A DNA stretch of 64,000 bases from contig NZ_PCPZ01000003.1 of the NCBI RefSeq assembly GCF_002979865.1, positions 1 to 64,000 of the forward strand, given 5' to 3'. The translations under genes and the position numbers were made by a program. Below are positions 51,911 to 59,724 of the stretch, piece after piece. Position 1 is the first letter of the stretch; every line of letters starts with the position of its first letter. The notes below the pieces were generated by a model. It had not been told where the DNA came from. It saw nothing but the letters and a program-made list of their open reading frames with translations, and searched no databases. The stretch comes from Arthrobacter sp. MYb214. Its GTDB lineage: Bacteria > Actinomycetota > Actinomycetes > Actinomycetales > Micrococcaceae.

Positions 51911-52729
51911 CTAGCGCCGCCGCACCTTGCGAACAATCAGCAAGATGACACTGGTAAGCATGGCCGTCGCCAAGCTGACCAGCAGCGGAGTCTGCCACGG
52001 AATTTCCAGGACACTTCCGGTGAATTGTTCCCAGAAGGAGCCGACGGTCTTCCAGCCAGTGGTCTTCGATCCAATAACTCTGGCCGCGCTTTCCACGACT
52101 GCCGGCATCATCCATTGGATAGCCAATGCGAAAACCCACATCAGCAAGTTCATGATCCTCGAGAACCCGACGAATCCCAAAATGAGGCCGAGGATCAGCG
52201 GCCCGGAATACCAAAGGTAAACGTAGTACGACTGGGCGCCCGCAACGAGCGATGCGATGATCTGCAGCCAATAGCTCACGCCCACAGTGAGCGTTGCATA
52301 GAAGAGCACCGCTATGGGCAGCCGCAATTTAGTGGCCAGGAAATACCAGGCTTGGCTGACCAGCAGCAGGCCACCGAAAACCCAAAGATGGCGAATCGAA
52401 CCTGGGGAGAGTTCCCCGTCCAAGAGCCCCGGTTCGAATGCGTGGAGTCCTTGGAACCCCAGGCCCAAGAGTCCCAGGACCATGCCCACGGCAGTCACGA
52501 TGGCAAAGCCGGTGCGGCTATATCCAATGCGTCGGGCAAACCAGCTGCCCCAGAGGGTGATCACGGAGAAAATCACCAGTAGCCCTTGGGCGTCGTCGCT
52601 GGCATGCGGGAGAATTGAGCGGTCTTCCTGACCGATCCATAACCACGGCAACACCACGATCGCAGTGATCAGCAATCCGGCGACCAATTGCATCCACCAG
52701 TTTTGCCAGACGCGCCTCATTGAACCCAC
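51911..52729 (-). CDS. Multi-spanning membrane protein of unknown function
   Basis: A 272-residue protein with seven or eight hydrophobic segments and a basic C-terminal RKVRRR. GTG 52729 is chosen because GAGGAG lies five bases before it; ATG 52720 has a weaker site. No family is recognised. Several Trp-rich segment ends and the internal FWEQFTGSVLEIPW loop are notable. It is flanked downstream by the pseudogene and upstream by a long hairpin. Confidence 0.6.
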   Translation of the reverse strand: MGSMRRVWQNWWMQLVAGLLITAIVVLPWLWIGQEDRSILPHASDDAQGLLVIFSVITLWGSWFARRIGYSRTGFAIVTAVGMVLGLLGLGFQGLHAFEPGLLDGELSPGSIRHLWVFGGLLLVSQAWYFLATKLRLPIAVLFYATLTVGVSYWLQIIASLVAGAQSYYVYLWYSGPLILGLILGFVGFSRIMNLLMWVFALAIQWMMPAVVESAARVIGSKTTGWKTVGSFWEQFTGSVLEIPWQTPLLVSLATAMLTSVILLIVRKVRRR

Positions 52730-52858
52730 TCTTACTCCTCGGTGTACCTACGCGCTCATTGTTCCAGAGCCAGAGCGAAGCATCGCGAATGCCGGCAGGC
52801 GTTTCCTCCAACTCGCTCGGAGCTTGTGATTCGAACGTCAGCGATTTTGGCAGAAATG

Positions 52859-52910
52859 CCAGATGGCCCGTGGGCATTCCACCCAACTGGAATGCCCGCG
52901 AGCCATCTGG
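52859..52910. repeat. 52-base interrupted inverted repeat
   Basis: CCAGATGGC (52859-52867) pairs with GCCATCTGG (52902-52910), and the inner GGGCATTCCA (52872-52881) pairs with TGGAATGCCC (52888-52897). The two stems are separated by a symmetric four-base internal loop and closed by a six-base loop. There is no T-run on either side, so it is not a classic terminator. It may be a structured RNA end, a protein site or a small mobile-repeat relic. Confidence 0.55.
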
Positions 52911-53185
52911 ACTATGTCTTCTACCTTGCCTTGGCGTGGGTGGCCAGGGCTCCTTGATCCCGTAAATGCAGATGGTTTACGTCATCAGGCGGTCCTCGTT
53001 GATTTCGGCGGTAACCTGTTCAACTTCATCTACCAACAGTGAACTACACATAGATCACACTGTGCAACAGGCGTGCTAACAACTAGTCAATATGATCAAT
53101 CATGCAAGGAATATTCCGTTATTATTCGCCATTTTGCCGTGAGATCTGAATCACAAATTTTGATCAGGAAATGCGGCTGGGACTA
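52911..53185. other. AT-rich intergenic region upstream of the MerR gene
   Basis: From about 52960 the composition becomes clearly more AT-rich than its surroundings. It contains several promoter-like segments (for example around TTAACAACTAGTCAATATG, 53080-53095) but no coding frame. Such a change is common for regulatory regions or transferred segments. Confidence 0.4.
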
Positions 53186-53216
53186 TTGACCTTGACGTTG
53201 CGTCAACCATTAGCGT
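53186..53216 (+). promoter_or_regulatory. MerR-type promoter with 19-base spacer and central palindrome
   Basis: -35 TTGACC (53186-53191) and -10 TAGCGT (53211-53216) are 19 bases apart, the long spacing used by MerR-family promoters. The spacer holds the inverted repeat TTGACG-TTG-CGTCAA (53192-53206), the expected site for the MerR protein itself. The transcription start would fall at about 53223, right at the ATG. Confidence 0.7.
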
Positions 53217-53223
53217 GGTAGCC

Positions 53224-54015
53224 ATGAAGGATTCAACTAGCCACGAGCCGGCAGTTCACCACTCGATTGCGCATGTCTCAAAATCCGCTGGCATCAGCAG
53301 CCGTACCTTGCGGCACTACGACCAGATCGGCTTGCTGAAACCTGACTACGTGTCCGCCAACGGCTACCGGTTCTACACCGACGGGCAGCTGGTCCGGCTC
53401 CAGCAGATTCTCCTGCTCAAGCAGCTGGGCATCAAGCTGGAGACCATCGCTGAAATCCTGGACGAGCAACGCGATGAACTGGCCGCGCTGAGCACACATA
53501 AGGAACAGCTCCATAGGCAGCGTGCGGCGCTGGACCGGCAGATCGCGGCCTTGGAGCACAGCATTTCAACACTAACGACAGGAGGAAACATGGAACCGGA
53601 AAAGAGCTTTGACGGCTTCAACGAGCAGTACAAGCAAGAGGTCGCCGAACGCTGGGGCGCCGACGCGTATGAAGCATCGAATCGCTGGTGGCGTTCCAAA
53701 ACCGGGGACCAGCAAAACGCATTCATGGAAGAGGTGAAAATGCTCAATCAGGATTGGATTATGGCGGGCAAGAATTCCGTCCCAGCGGACAGCTTCGAAG
53801 CCCAGGAATTAGCGGCTCGACATGTGCGCTGGCTCCAGAGCGCCAAGGGCACCCCGCTGGATTCCGGCGATCCGGCACAGCACAAGGCATATATCTGCAA
53901 TCTCGGCGAGATGTATGTCGCTGATCCGCGGTTTGCAAAGAACTACGGCGGATACGCGGAGCTGGTTCGCGACGCATTGCGGATCTTTGCAGAACGGGCT
54001 ATCGAGCTGGACTAG
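53224..54015 (+). CDS. MerR-family regulator with TipAS-type drug-binding domain
   Basis: A 263-residue regulator: an N-terminal MerR helix-turn-helix (SAGISSRTLRHYDQIGLLKP, about 20-39), a long dimerisation helix (about 75-118), and a C-terminal TipAS domain (RWGADAYEASNRWWRSKTG). In Streptomyces TipAL this domain binds thiopeptide and other antibiotics covalently. ATG 53224 has no ribosome site and coincides with the predicted transcription start, so the message is probably leaderless; a GTG at 53215 is in frame. It probably activates its own gene. Confidence 0.85.
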   Translation: MKDSTSHEPAVHHSIAHVSKSAGISSRTLRHYDQIGLLKPDYVSANGYRFYTDGQLVRLQQILLLKQLGIKLETIAEILDEQRDELAALSTHKEQLHRQRAALDRQIAALEHSISTLTTGGNMEPEKSFDGFNEQYKQEVAERWGADAYEASNRWWRSKTGDQQNAFMEEVKMLNQDWIMAGKNSVPADSFEAQELAARHVRWLQSAKGTPLDSGDPAQHKAYICNLGEMYVADPRFAKNYGGYAELVRDALRIFAERAIELD

Positions 54016-54020
54016 GCTGT

Positions 54021-54049
54021 GGCTGTTCCCGATGGACTCGGGAACAGCC
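54021..54049. terminator. Hairpin between the MerR gene and the small HTH gene
   Basis: A perfect 12-bp stem GGCTGTTCCCGA / TCGGGAACAGCC with a five-base loop between convergent genes; no strong T-run. Confidence 0.6.
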
Positions 54050-54062
54050 AAGGGCACCGCAT

Positions 54063-54269
54063 TCAGCTCTGGGATTCGTTCGCGATATCGTCGCGGGCCT
54101 GCGCATAGCGTTCTTGGATATAGTTCTCCAGTGCAACGCGTTCCACGCGCCACATGCCCCGCCCGCCAATTTGGATGGCCGGCAGCTCGCCGCTTTTCAC
54201 CAAAGCGCGGACCTGGGGCAGCTTCACATTCAGTTCCTCTGCCACGTCTTCCAACCGCAAAAACCTCAT
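54063..54269 (-). CDS. Small helix-turn-helix (MerR/excisionase-like, HTH_17) protein
   Basis: A 68-residue DNA-binding protein: FLRLEDVAEELNVKLPQVRALVKSGELPAIQIGG is a winged-helix HTH_17 fold followed by WRVERVALENYIQERYAQA. Conserved single-domain proteins of this type occur widely in actinobacteria, some related to BldC-type developmental regulators. ATG 54269 is preceded by GGAAGACG-like sequence at a distance and lacks a strong site. No phage genes surround it, so a true excisionase role is unlikely. Confidence 0.72.
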   Translation of the reverse strand: MRFLRLEDVAEELNVKLPQVRALVKSGELPAIQIGGRGMWRVERVALENYIQERYAQARDDIANESQS

Positions 54270-54433
54270 ATCAACAGGTTACTGTGATTAGCGCCCATTT
54301 GATCTCAGCCTGGTTATTTTGTGGATAAAAGATGGCTTTTCGCCCGAGCATTCGCCCTGTTGACCCCAGTAGCCGACTTGCACGCAATAATATCGGCCAA
54401 TCCGCGCAACACATTTGGGATTCACTGGTCATA

Positions 54434-54462
54434 TTGACTAAAATCTAGGTTGGTACTTATGC
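54434..54462 (+). promoter_or_regulatory. Probable promoter of the Lrp-type gene
   Basis: -35 TTGACT (54434-54439), a 17-base spacer, and -10 TTATGC (54457-54462), 34 bases before the start codon. Confidence 0.5.
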
Positions 54463-54496
54463 ACGCGCAACACAACCTGTCTCAGGAGACCACCAC

Positions 54497-54979
54497 ATGA
54501 ATTCGGATACGTATCAGCTCGATGAAACCGACCGGCGTATCCTTCTGGCACTCGATGCGGATCCGCGTGTGCCGATCATGATGCTGGCGCAGCAGCTGGG
54601 CCTGGCCCGCGGCACCGTGCAGACTCGTTTGGAACGCTTGGCCCATTCAGGTGCGTTGCGCCCGAACACCGCGCGAATCCTCCCTGCGTCCATGGGCCGT
54701 GGCGTCAGCGCTTTCGTTAGCGCTGAATTGAACCAGGCCAGCTTGAATGAGGCCATCGCCGCACTGCGCCAGATTCCCGAGGTTCTGGAATGCGTCGCGC
54801 CGGCGGGAGACACGGACCTGTTGATTCGTGTGGCCGCGACTGACCCGGATGACCTGTACCGGGTCAGTGAAGAGATCCGCCTCTGCCCGGGCATAACCCG
54901 CACTTCCACTTCGATGATCCTGCGCGATGTCATCCCATTCCGCACTACCGAGCTGCTCAAGAAGCTGAGCCAGGACTAG
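54497..54979 (+). CDS. Lrp/AsnC-family transcriptional regulator
   Basis: A 160-residue regulator: AsnC-type helix-turn-helix in residues 8-60 (LDETDRRILLALDADPR, LARGTVQTRLERLAHSG), then a RAM ligand domain (VSAFVSAELNQ through GDTDLLIRVAATDPDDLY). ATG 54497 has CAGGAGACCACC. It is convergent with an MFS gene; target and amino-acid ligand are unknown. Confidence 0.87.
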   Translation: MNSDTYQLDETDRRILLALDADPRVPIMMLAQQLGLARGTVQTRLERLAHSGALRPNTARILPASMGRGVSAFVSAELNQASLNEAIAALRQIPEVLECVAPAGDTDLLIRVAATDPDDLYRVSEEIRLCPGITRTSTSMILRDVIPFRTTELLKKLSQD

Positions 54980-55008
54980 CTCCCAGTATGTTGGAGTCCA
55001 ATGCGTAA

Positions 55009-55051
55009 ACGCCGTTGCCGGCACCGCAAGGTGGCCGGCAGCGGCGTTTGG
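55009..55051. terminator. Convergent terminator between the Lrp and MFS genes
   Basis: AAACGCCG (55009-55016) pairs with CGGCGTTT (55044-55051), with GCCGGC/GCCGGC pairing inside after a small internal loop. A likely two-way terminator ending in TTT. Confidence 0.6.
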
Positions 55052-55053
55052 CA

Positions 55054-56247
55054 TTATGGCCTGTTTGGAACTTCTTCAAGAATGGCAGCGGGCAGATACT
55101 TGGCCGAGCGGTACACCTGCATCATGGATAGCAGGCAGAGCACGGCAAGCAGGCCAATGAATAGAGCAGGATGAGCGACCGTGCGCCACAGTGCAAAGAA
55201 TGTCGGGAAGCTGAACCCGATGAAACAGCACATGTAGAACCGGCCGGTCAATTTGCCGACGTCGGCGCCGCCGGCAAGATCCAATACCTGGCTTAGCCCG
55301 GCAACCAGCAAAATGCCATTGGCCGAACCGGCTATGGCGAATGCGATAATTCCCAAGAATTCTGAGCCGCTCAGCGACACTGCGATCATCATTAGCAGTG
55401 CAGCCAGCGAGGTAGCCAGTCCAGCCATGAGCAGCTTGATCTTGCCCAAGTCATTGAATCTCTTGACGAATGGCTGGATCAAGGTGCCCATGCCCATGGT
55501 GACCGCGACTGCCAAGGTGGTGTAGAACAGGCTGGATTCACCGGCGCCGTTGCTCAGCGCCGGAACCACGGCAAACCCTGTTGCCGCCATGCCAAAGACC
55601 CATGGGGCTGCGGGCAAGACAATGCGGTAGAACCGCTGGAGGTTTGCCGGAGTCGTCACGTCGGCCTCCAGGTGATGCCCTGCCCGGTCAGTGACTCGGT
55701 CTTCTCGGGCGGTGAACATCAACAGCAACCAGGAAAGCGCCGCGGCGGCATGAACGATGTATGCCAGTTCCGGGCTGCCGCTGGTCCCGACAATTGCCCC
55801 TGAAATGACCGGTCCCAGCGCGAAGCCCAAGGACGTGCACAGCGCGGCACGAGTCGCGCCGGCAGCTCCCGGGCTAAGCAGCTTCACCCAGCTGGTGATG
55901 GCAACCATGGCCAGGCCCATGCCCAAGCCGGTCAGGATGCGTCCCGCATAGAGACCGGACTCGTGAACCGATCCGAAGATGAGCCCGAGGGATCCCAGAA
56001 TGGAGCAGGCCAGGGCAAGCAGCGAAAATGGCTTGCGCCCGAACTTGTCCGCCAGCGGGCCGCCGAAAGCCAACGCCGGGATCATGCCCGCCAGGTAGCT
56101 GCCCATGACCAGCATGGCCTCGAACTCACTGAGCGCGCGGAATTGCTGGTACCAATTGATCAGCGATACGTATTGGTTGGCACACCAACCAGTGAGCACA
56201 AGGCATACGCCCGGAAGCCACCACGGAGTTGCCTTTCGGGTGGTCAT
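55054..56247 (-). CDS. MFS transporter
   Basis: A 397-residue, twelve-segment carrier with a motif-A loop GGPLADKFGRKP (about 61-72) between segments 2 and 3 and a half-matching FVKRFNDLGKIK loop in the second half. Start at 56247. It lies 14 bases downstream of the arsenate-mycothiol transferase gene on the same strand, so the two are probably co-transcribed. A role in arsenical or oxyanion efflux is possible from this link, but MFS proteins of this group are mostly sugar-like or drug transporters. Confidence 0.78.
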   Translation of the reverse strand: MTTRKATPWWLPGVCLVLTGWCANQYVSLINWYQQFRALSEFEAMLVMGSYLAGMIPALAFGGPLADKFGRKPFSLLALACSILGSLGLIFGSVHESGLYAGRILTGLGMGLAMVAITSWVKLLSPGAAGATRAALCTSLGFALGPVISGAIVGTSGSPELAYIVHAAAALSWLLLMFTAREDRVTDRAGHHLEADVTTPANLQRFYRIVLPAAPWVFGMAATGFAVVPALSNGAGESSLFYTTLAVAVTMGMGTLIQPFVKRFNDLGKIKLLMAGLATSLAALLMMIAVSLSGSEFLGIIAFAIAGSANGILLVAGLSQVLDLAGGADVGKLTGRFYMCCFIGFSFPTFFALWRTVAHPALFIGLLAVLCLLSMMQVYRSAKYLPAAILEEVPNRP

Positions 56248-56261
56248 GCGAACAGTGATTT

Positions 56262-56666
56262 CTACCGCTCCAACTCGTGGAACAGTTCACGGACGCGATC
56301 AGCAATTTCATCGCGGATCATGTTCATTCTTTCGGCACCGGTGATGCCGTCTTCACTGGGTTCGTAGGTGACCCAGCGTTCGGTCTTGATGGACGGATCG
56401 AATTGCGGATTCGCATCGGAGCCAAGGATTACCACGCGGTCAACTTGCTCGACGACGCGAGGGTCGATGGCCTTGGGCGTGCCCTGCGACATGTCCGCGC
56501 CGGCCTGCGAGAGCGATTCAACCGCTTCGTGGTTGATGCCTGAACCTGGGTTGGTTCCAGCCGAGTAGCTGGTAACTTTCCCTTCAGAAATGTAGTCCAT
56601 CAATGCGGCCGCCATTTGCGATTTGCCTGCATTGCGGGAGCAGATGAAAAGTACCGAGTTAGCCAT
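56262..56666 (-). CDS. Arsenate-mycothiol transferase / LMW phosphatase-fold protein
   Basis: A 134-residue low-molecular-weight phosphatase fold. It resembles the corynebacterial ArsC1/ArsC2 enzymes that join arsenate to mycothiol for mycoredoxin-dependent reduction: SAGTNPGSGINHEAVESLSQ, then GADMSQGTPKAIDP and VDRVVILGSDA. The P-loop reads CSRNAGKS with Cys9, where phosphatases have Arg two places before the final Ser's neighbour (CX5R); here it is Lys15. The usual Asp-Pro acid motif is Glu-Pro (TYEPSEDG). Both differences also fit the mycothiol-dependent arsenate enzymes. First gene of a two-gene unit with the MFS gene. Confidence 0.8.
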   Translation of the reverse strand: MANSVLFICSRNAGKSQMAAALMDYISEGKVTSYSAGTNPGSGINHEAVESLSQAGADMSQGTPKAIDPRVVEQVDRVVILGSDANPQFDPSIKTERWVTYEPSEDGITGAERMNMIRDEIADRVRELFHELER

Positions 56667-56833
56667 GAACCTATTGAACCATTTGCGCGCCGGTTAGGAG
56701 CCTTTGGACGAGAAGGTTGCGAAGCAGGCAAAGACCTGCCCTTGGAGAAAGCAAACAGCACTCCCGCTATAGCTAAAAGTGGCGGATTTGGCTACGGTTG
56801 GAAATACTCAGCCCAAGGCAATAGGAGAAAACG

Positions 56834-57082
56834 TTGCTTGCTCTACATAAGAAGATGATTGTATCCGGCGTCGTCATCGTGTTGGCAGGCGTTCTCATCA
56901 GCAGCATCTTGCCCGTCCTGGCGATGTGGAGCTTCGACTCCGGTTTTGGAAGCAGCCCTTTGGGCAGCGCGCCGCTGGCTTTCCTTAATTCATTGATCCA
57001 GAGCGCGCTCATCCCCTTCGGCGCCGTGCTGGCCGCCATCGGCGTGGCCAAGCACATGACCCGGGCCGACGCCGCCGACTAG
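56834..57082 (+). CDS. Small two-segment membrane protein
   Basis: An 82-residue protein starting with TTG at 56834, with TAGGAG six bases before it. Two hydrophobic segments (IVSGVVIVLAGVLISSILPVL and SLIQSALIPFGAVLAAIGVA) flank a Gly/Ser-rich loop. No known family. Convergent with the APC transporter gene. Confidence 0.6.
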   Translation: MLALHKKMIVSGVVIVLAGVLISSILPVLAMWSFDSGFGSSPLGSAPLAFLNSLIQSALIPFGAVLAAIGVAKHMTRADAAD

Positions 57083-57118
57083 CGGCAAGATAGCTCCTGC
57101 GGCGGCGGCACCGAACAC

Positions 57119-57155
57119 GAAGGACCACCCGCGATTCGTTCGCGAGTGGTCCTTC
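57119..57155. terminator. Convergent hairpin terminator
   Basis: GAAGGACCAC pairs with GTGGTCCTTC at the base and CGCGA with TCGCG at the top with one mismatch between, loop TTCGT. It serves both flanking genes. Confidence 0.7.
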
Positions 57156-57173
57156 TGGTTCGTTGCGCCGGTC

Positions 57174-58697
57174 CTACTTCAGCAGCTTGTAGGTCTTGAT
57201 GGTTTCTCCCTTGAAGAACGCCGGGTGGCGCACCCGCATCCACAGCATGATGCCAACGCCCAGCAGCAGCACGCCGACCCCGAGGATGAACACCATGCCC
57301 ACTCCCCCGATATTGGAGCCCGAACCGTAGTCCGGATTCATGGATTCGATGGCGGTGGCAAAGAACATCACCAGCAAGACGACGCCACCTGCCAACGGCG
57401 CCAAGAACTTGCAGAAGAAGTTCCTGGCATTGGAGAACAGTTCCCCGCGGAAGTACCAGACGCAGGCCAAGGCGGTCAGCCCGTAGTAGAAGCAGATCAT
57501 CAGGCCCAGCGCCGTGATCGTGTCCCACAATGCGTTCTCCGAGAGCAGCCTGGTGACCACGTAGAACACGGCAGCGGCAGCAGCGGAGGCGAAAGTCGCC
57601 ACCGACGGGGACATGAAGCGCGCGGAGATCTTCGCGAAGCTGGAGGGCAGCGCCTTGTAGTAGCCCATGGCCAGCAAGGTGCGTGCCGGCGAAACCATGG
57701 TGGATTGCAGCGAGGCCGCGGAGGAGGACAAGATGGCCAAGGACATCAGCATCGCCAGCGGGCCCATGACCGGACCGGAAAGCACCGCGAAAATTGATTC
57801 CTGGTTCTCCGGGTTGCCTGCGCCCAGGCCCGTGGTGCCCACCCCGGCCCAGTAGATCACCCCGAGGGATACGGCCAGGTACAACGCGATGATCACCAGC
57901 ACCGTCCAGGTGGCACCGCGTCCGGGGACCTTCTTCGGATCGGTGGTTTCCTCGTTCATGGTCAGGGTGACATCCCAGCCCCAGAAAACGAAGATGGACA
58001 GCGAGATGCCCGCGGCGAAGGCCGAGAAGGTATCGATGCCGGCCGGATTGAACATCTGCCAGGTGATGGGTGTCGGATCATTGGGCTGGCTGGAGGTCAG
58101 GGCCATGACCGCGAAGAGCAGCAGCACCGCCACCTGGAACCCGACCAGCACGTACTGGAAGACCTTCGTGGCGTTCATGCCCCGGTAGGAGATCCAGGCG
58201 GCCACCGCAATGAACACCAGCGTGGTGGGGATGTTGACCCACAGGTTGCCGGTCAGCTCCGCAATCCACGGCTGGCCGGTGAGCTGGGCAATCAGGATAT
58301 AGAAGAAGTCCACGGCCACTGCCGCCAGGTTGGAGAGCACAATCACCGTCGCAGCGATCAGGCCCCAGCCTCCCATCCAGCCGATCATCGGGCCGAAGGC
58401 ACGCGTCGCCCAGGTGAAGGAGGTGCCCGAATCGGGCATGGCGCTGTTCAGCTCGCGGTAGCCCAAGGCCACCAGCAGCATCGGCAGGAATCCGGCCAGC
58501 AGGATCGCAGGCAGGCTGGTGCCGACTTCGGCCACCGTGGCGCCGAGGCCTGCGGTGAGGGTGTAGGCCGGGGCGATGCAGGAGATGCCGATAACGACAA
58601 GCCCCAGAACGCCAACGGTGCCCTTGGACAGTCCTTTTTCGTGCAGTCCGCTCTCGGAGCGTGCAGGCGGCGATGCCTGCCTCAAGTCGTGCGACAT
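57174..58697 (-). CDS. APC-superfamily amino acid/amine permease
   Basis: A 507-residue permease with about twelve segments. The head LSKGTVGVLGLVVIGISCIAPAYTLTAGLG (about 21-50) is typical of the APC group that includes putrescine and GABA carriers. The start at 58697 follows AAGGTAACCACC. It is on the same strand downstream of the universal stress and putrescine oxidase genes, suggesting import of putrescine or another amine for that oxidase. Substrate assignment is by neighbourhood. Confidence 0.83.
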   Translation of the reverse strand: MSHDLRQASPPARSESGLHEKGLSKGTVGVLGLVVIGISCIAPAYTLTAGLGATVAEVGTSLPAILLAGFLPMLLVALGYRELNSAMPDSGTSFTWATRAFGPMIGWMGGWGLIAATVIVLSNLAAVAVDFFYILIAQLTGQPWIAELTGNLWVNIPTTLVFIAVAAWISYRGMNATKVFQYVLVGFQVAVLLLFAVMALTSSQPNDPTPITWQMFNPAGIDTFSAFAAGISLSIFVFWGWDVTLTMNEETTDPKKVPGRGATWTVLVIIALYLAVSLGVIYWAGVGTTGLGAGNPENQESIFAVLSGPVMGPLAMLMSLAILSSSAASLQSTMVSPARTLLAMGYYKALPSSFAKISARFMSPSVATFASAAAAAVFYVVTRLLSENALWDTITALGLMICFYYGLTALACVWYFRGELFSNARNFFCKFLAPLAGGVVLLVMFFATAIESMNPDYGSGSNIGGVGMVFILGVGVLLLGVGIMLWMRVRHPAFFKGETIKTYKLLK

Positions 58698-58775
58698 GGT
58701 GGTTACCTTAAACAATTAGCGAGGTGTGAGTGCGTCGGCCAGAAGTACCGAGCCACCTTCCGTCAGGGGTCAGAT

Positions 58776-58811
58776 GGGCACCGTCCGCGTGCTTCGCGAC
58801 GGCAAGTGCCC
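58776..58811 (-). terminator. Hairpin between the USP and permease genes
   Basis: GGGCAC (58776-58781) pairs with GTGCCC (58806-58811), with CGCG/CGCG and CGT/ACG pairing inside. No T-run; it might partly separate the oxidase-USP message from the permease message. Confidence 0.4.
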
Positions 58812-58848
58812 GGGGAACAAGGATCGTGCAGGAATGATGCGCTGCCTT

Positions 58849-59721
58849 CTAGCTGGCAGCCTCGAGGGTCGGGACGACGCCCATCGGGACGTTGAGCTGG
58901 CCCAGGATCCGCTGGGCCTTGGGGCCGATGAACAATCGGCGCGGGGCGGCCAGCCGGGCCGATCCCAGCAGTGCCAGGTCCCCGTCCTGCCAGGACAGCT
59001 GGGCGGCCGCTTCGTCCAGGCCGCGCCCGGAGACCACCTCGACTACCGCCTCCAGGCCCAGGGAACCGGTCAGTTCCTGCAGGTAGCTGCGGGTTTGGGC
59101 CAGATGGTCATCCAGCTCCAGCCGGGGGTCAGCCAGATCCATATGGGAGACCAGCGTGGCCACGCGCAGCGGCAGTCCGCAGGCGGCGGCGATCCGCGCC
59201 GAGAGGCCGATGACTTCCCGTGCCCCCGGGCGGTCCCCCACGAATGCGGTCAGCCTGGTGATCTTCCCGCCGGCTGCGCGCAACGTGGCCAGGGAGGCCG
59301 GCGAGGACATGAACACGGCCATCGGCGAGGAATGCAGCAGCGCATTGGCGATCGCCCCTGGGCTGAAGAATCCGGCGCGGTGGCGCTTGCGGCCGCCCAG
59401 CACGATCCCGTGGGCCCCGAATTCCTCGCCCAGGCCAATGAGCCCCTCGGCCACCGAGGGCACGGAACGGGCTACCACCGAGGTGGCGATTCCTTCCGGC
59501 ACCAGGGCCAGGGCCTGCGCCGCCCAGCGGTCCACCTGGTCGGAAAGGATGGAGGAGAACCCATGGTCCCCGCCGGGGTAGACCGCGTTGAACGGGGTGG
59601 CGGCAGGCAGCACGATGGCGATCCGCAAGGACGCGTCGCGGGTACCGGCCACCAGGGCGCTGGCCAGTTCGATGGCTTCGGCACCGCGCTGGTCCGCGGT
59701 GTAACCTACGAGCAATTTCAT
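58849..59721 (-). CDS. Universal stress protein family (tandem UspA domains)
   Basis: A 290-residue protein with two UspA-like halves (about 1-145 and 150-290). The ATP-type glycine loop G-x2-G-x9-G is recognisable in HGIVLGGRKRHRAGFFSPGA of the first half and in LALLGSARLAAPRRLFIG of the second. The start follows the putrescine oxidase stop by a few bases, so they are co-transcribed. This pairing of a stress protein with an amine oxidase is unusual in function but common in amine clusters of Micrococcaceae-like genomes. Confidence 0.78.
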   Translation of the reverse strand: MKLLVGYTADQRGAEAIELASALVAGTRDASLRIAIVLPAATPFNAVYPGGDHGFSSILSDQVDRWAAQALALVPEGIATSVVARSVPSVAEGLIGLGEEFGAHGIVLGGRKRHRAGFFSPGAIANALLHSSPMAVFMSSPASLATLRAAGGKITRLTAFVGDRPGAREVIGLSARIAAACGLPLRVATLVSHMDLADPRLELDDHLAQTRSYLQELTGSLGLEAVVEVVSGRGLDEAAAQLSWQDGDLALLGSARLAAPRRLFIGPKAQRILGQLNVPMGVVPTLEAAS

Positions 59722-59724
59722 GGC

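Noticed and set aside
54063-54269. Excisionase of a mobile element
   Set aside because: The HTH_17 fold is shared with excisionases, but no integrase or attachment site is present; an ordinary small regulator is more likely.
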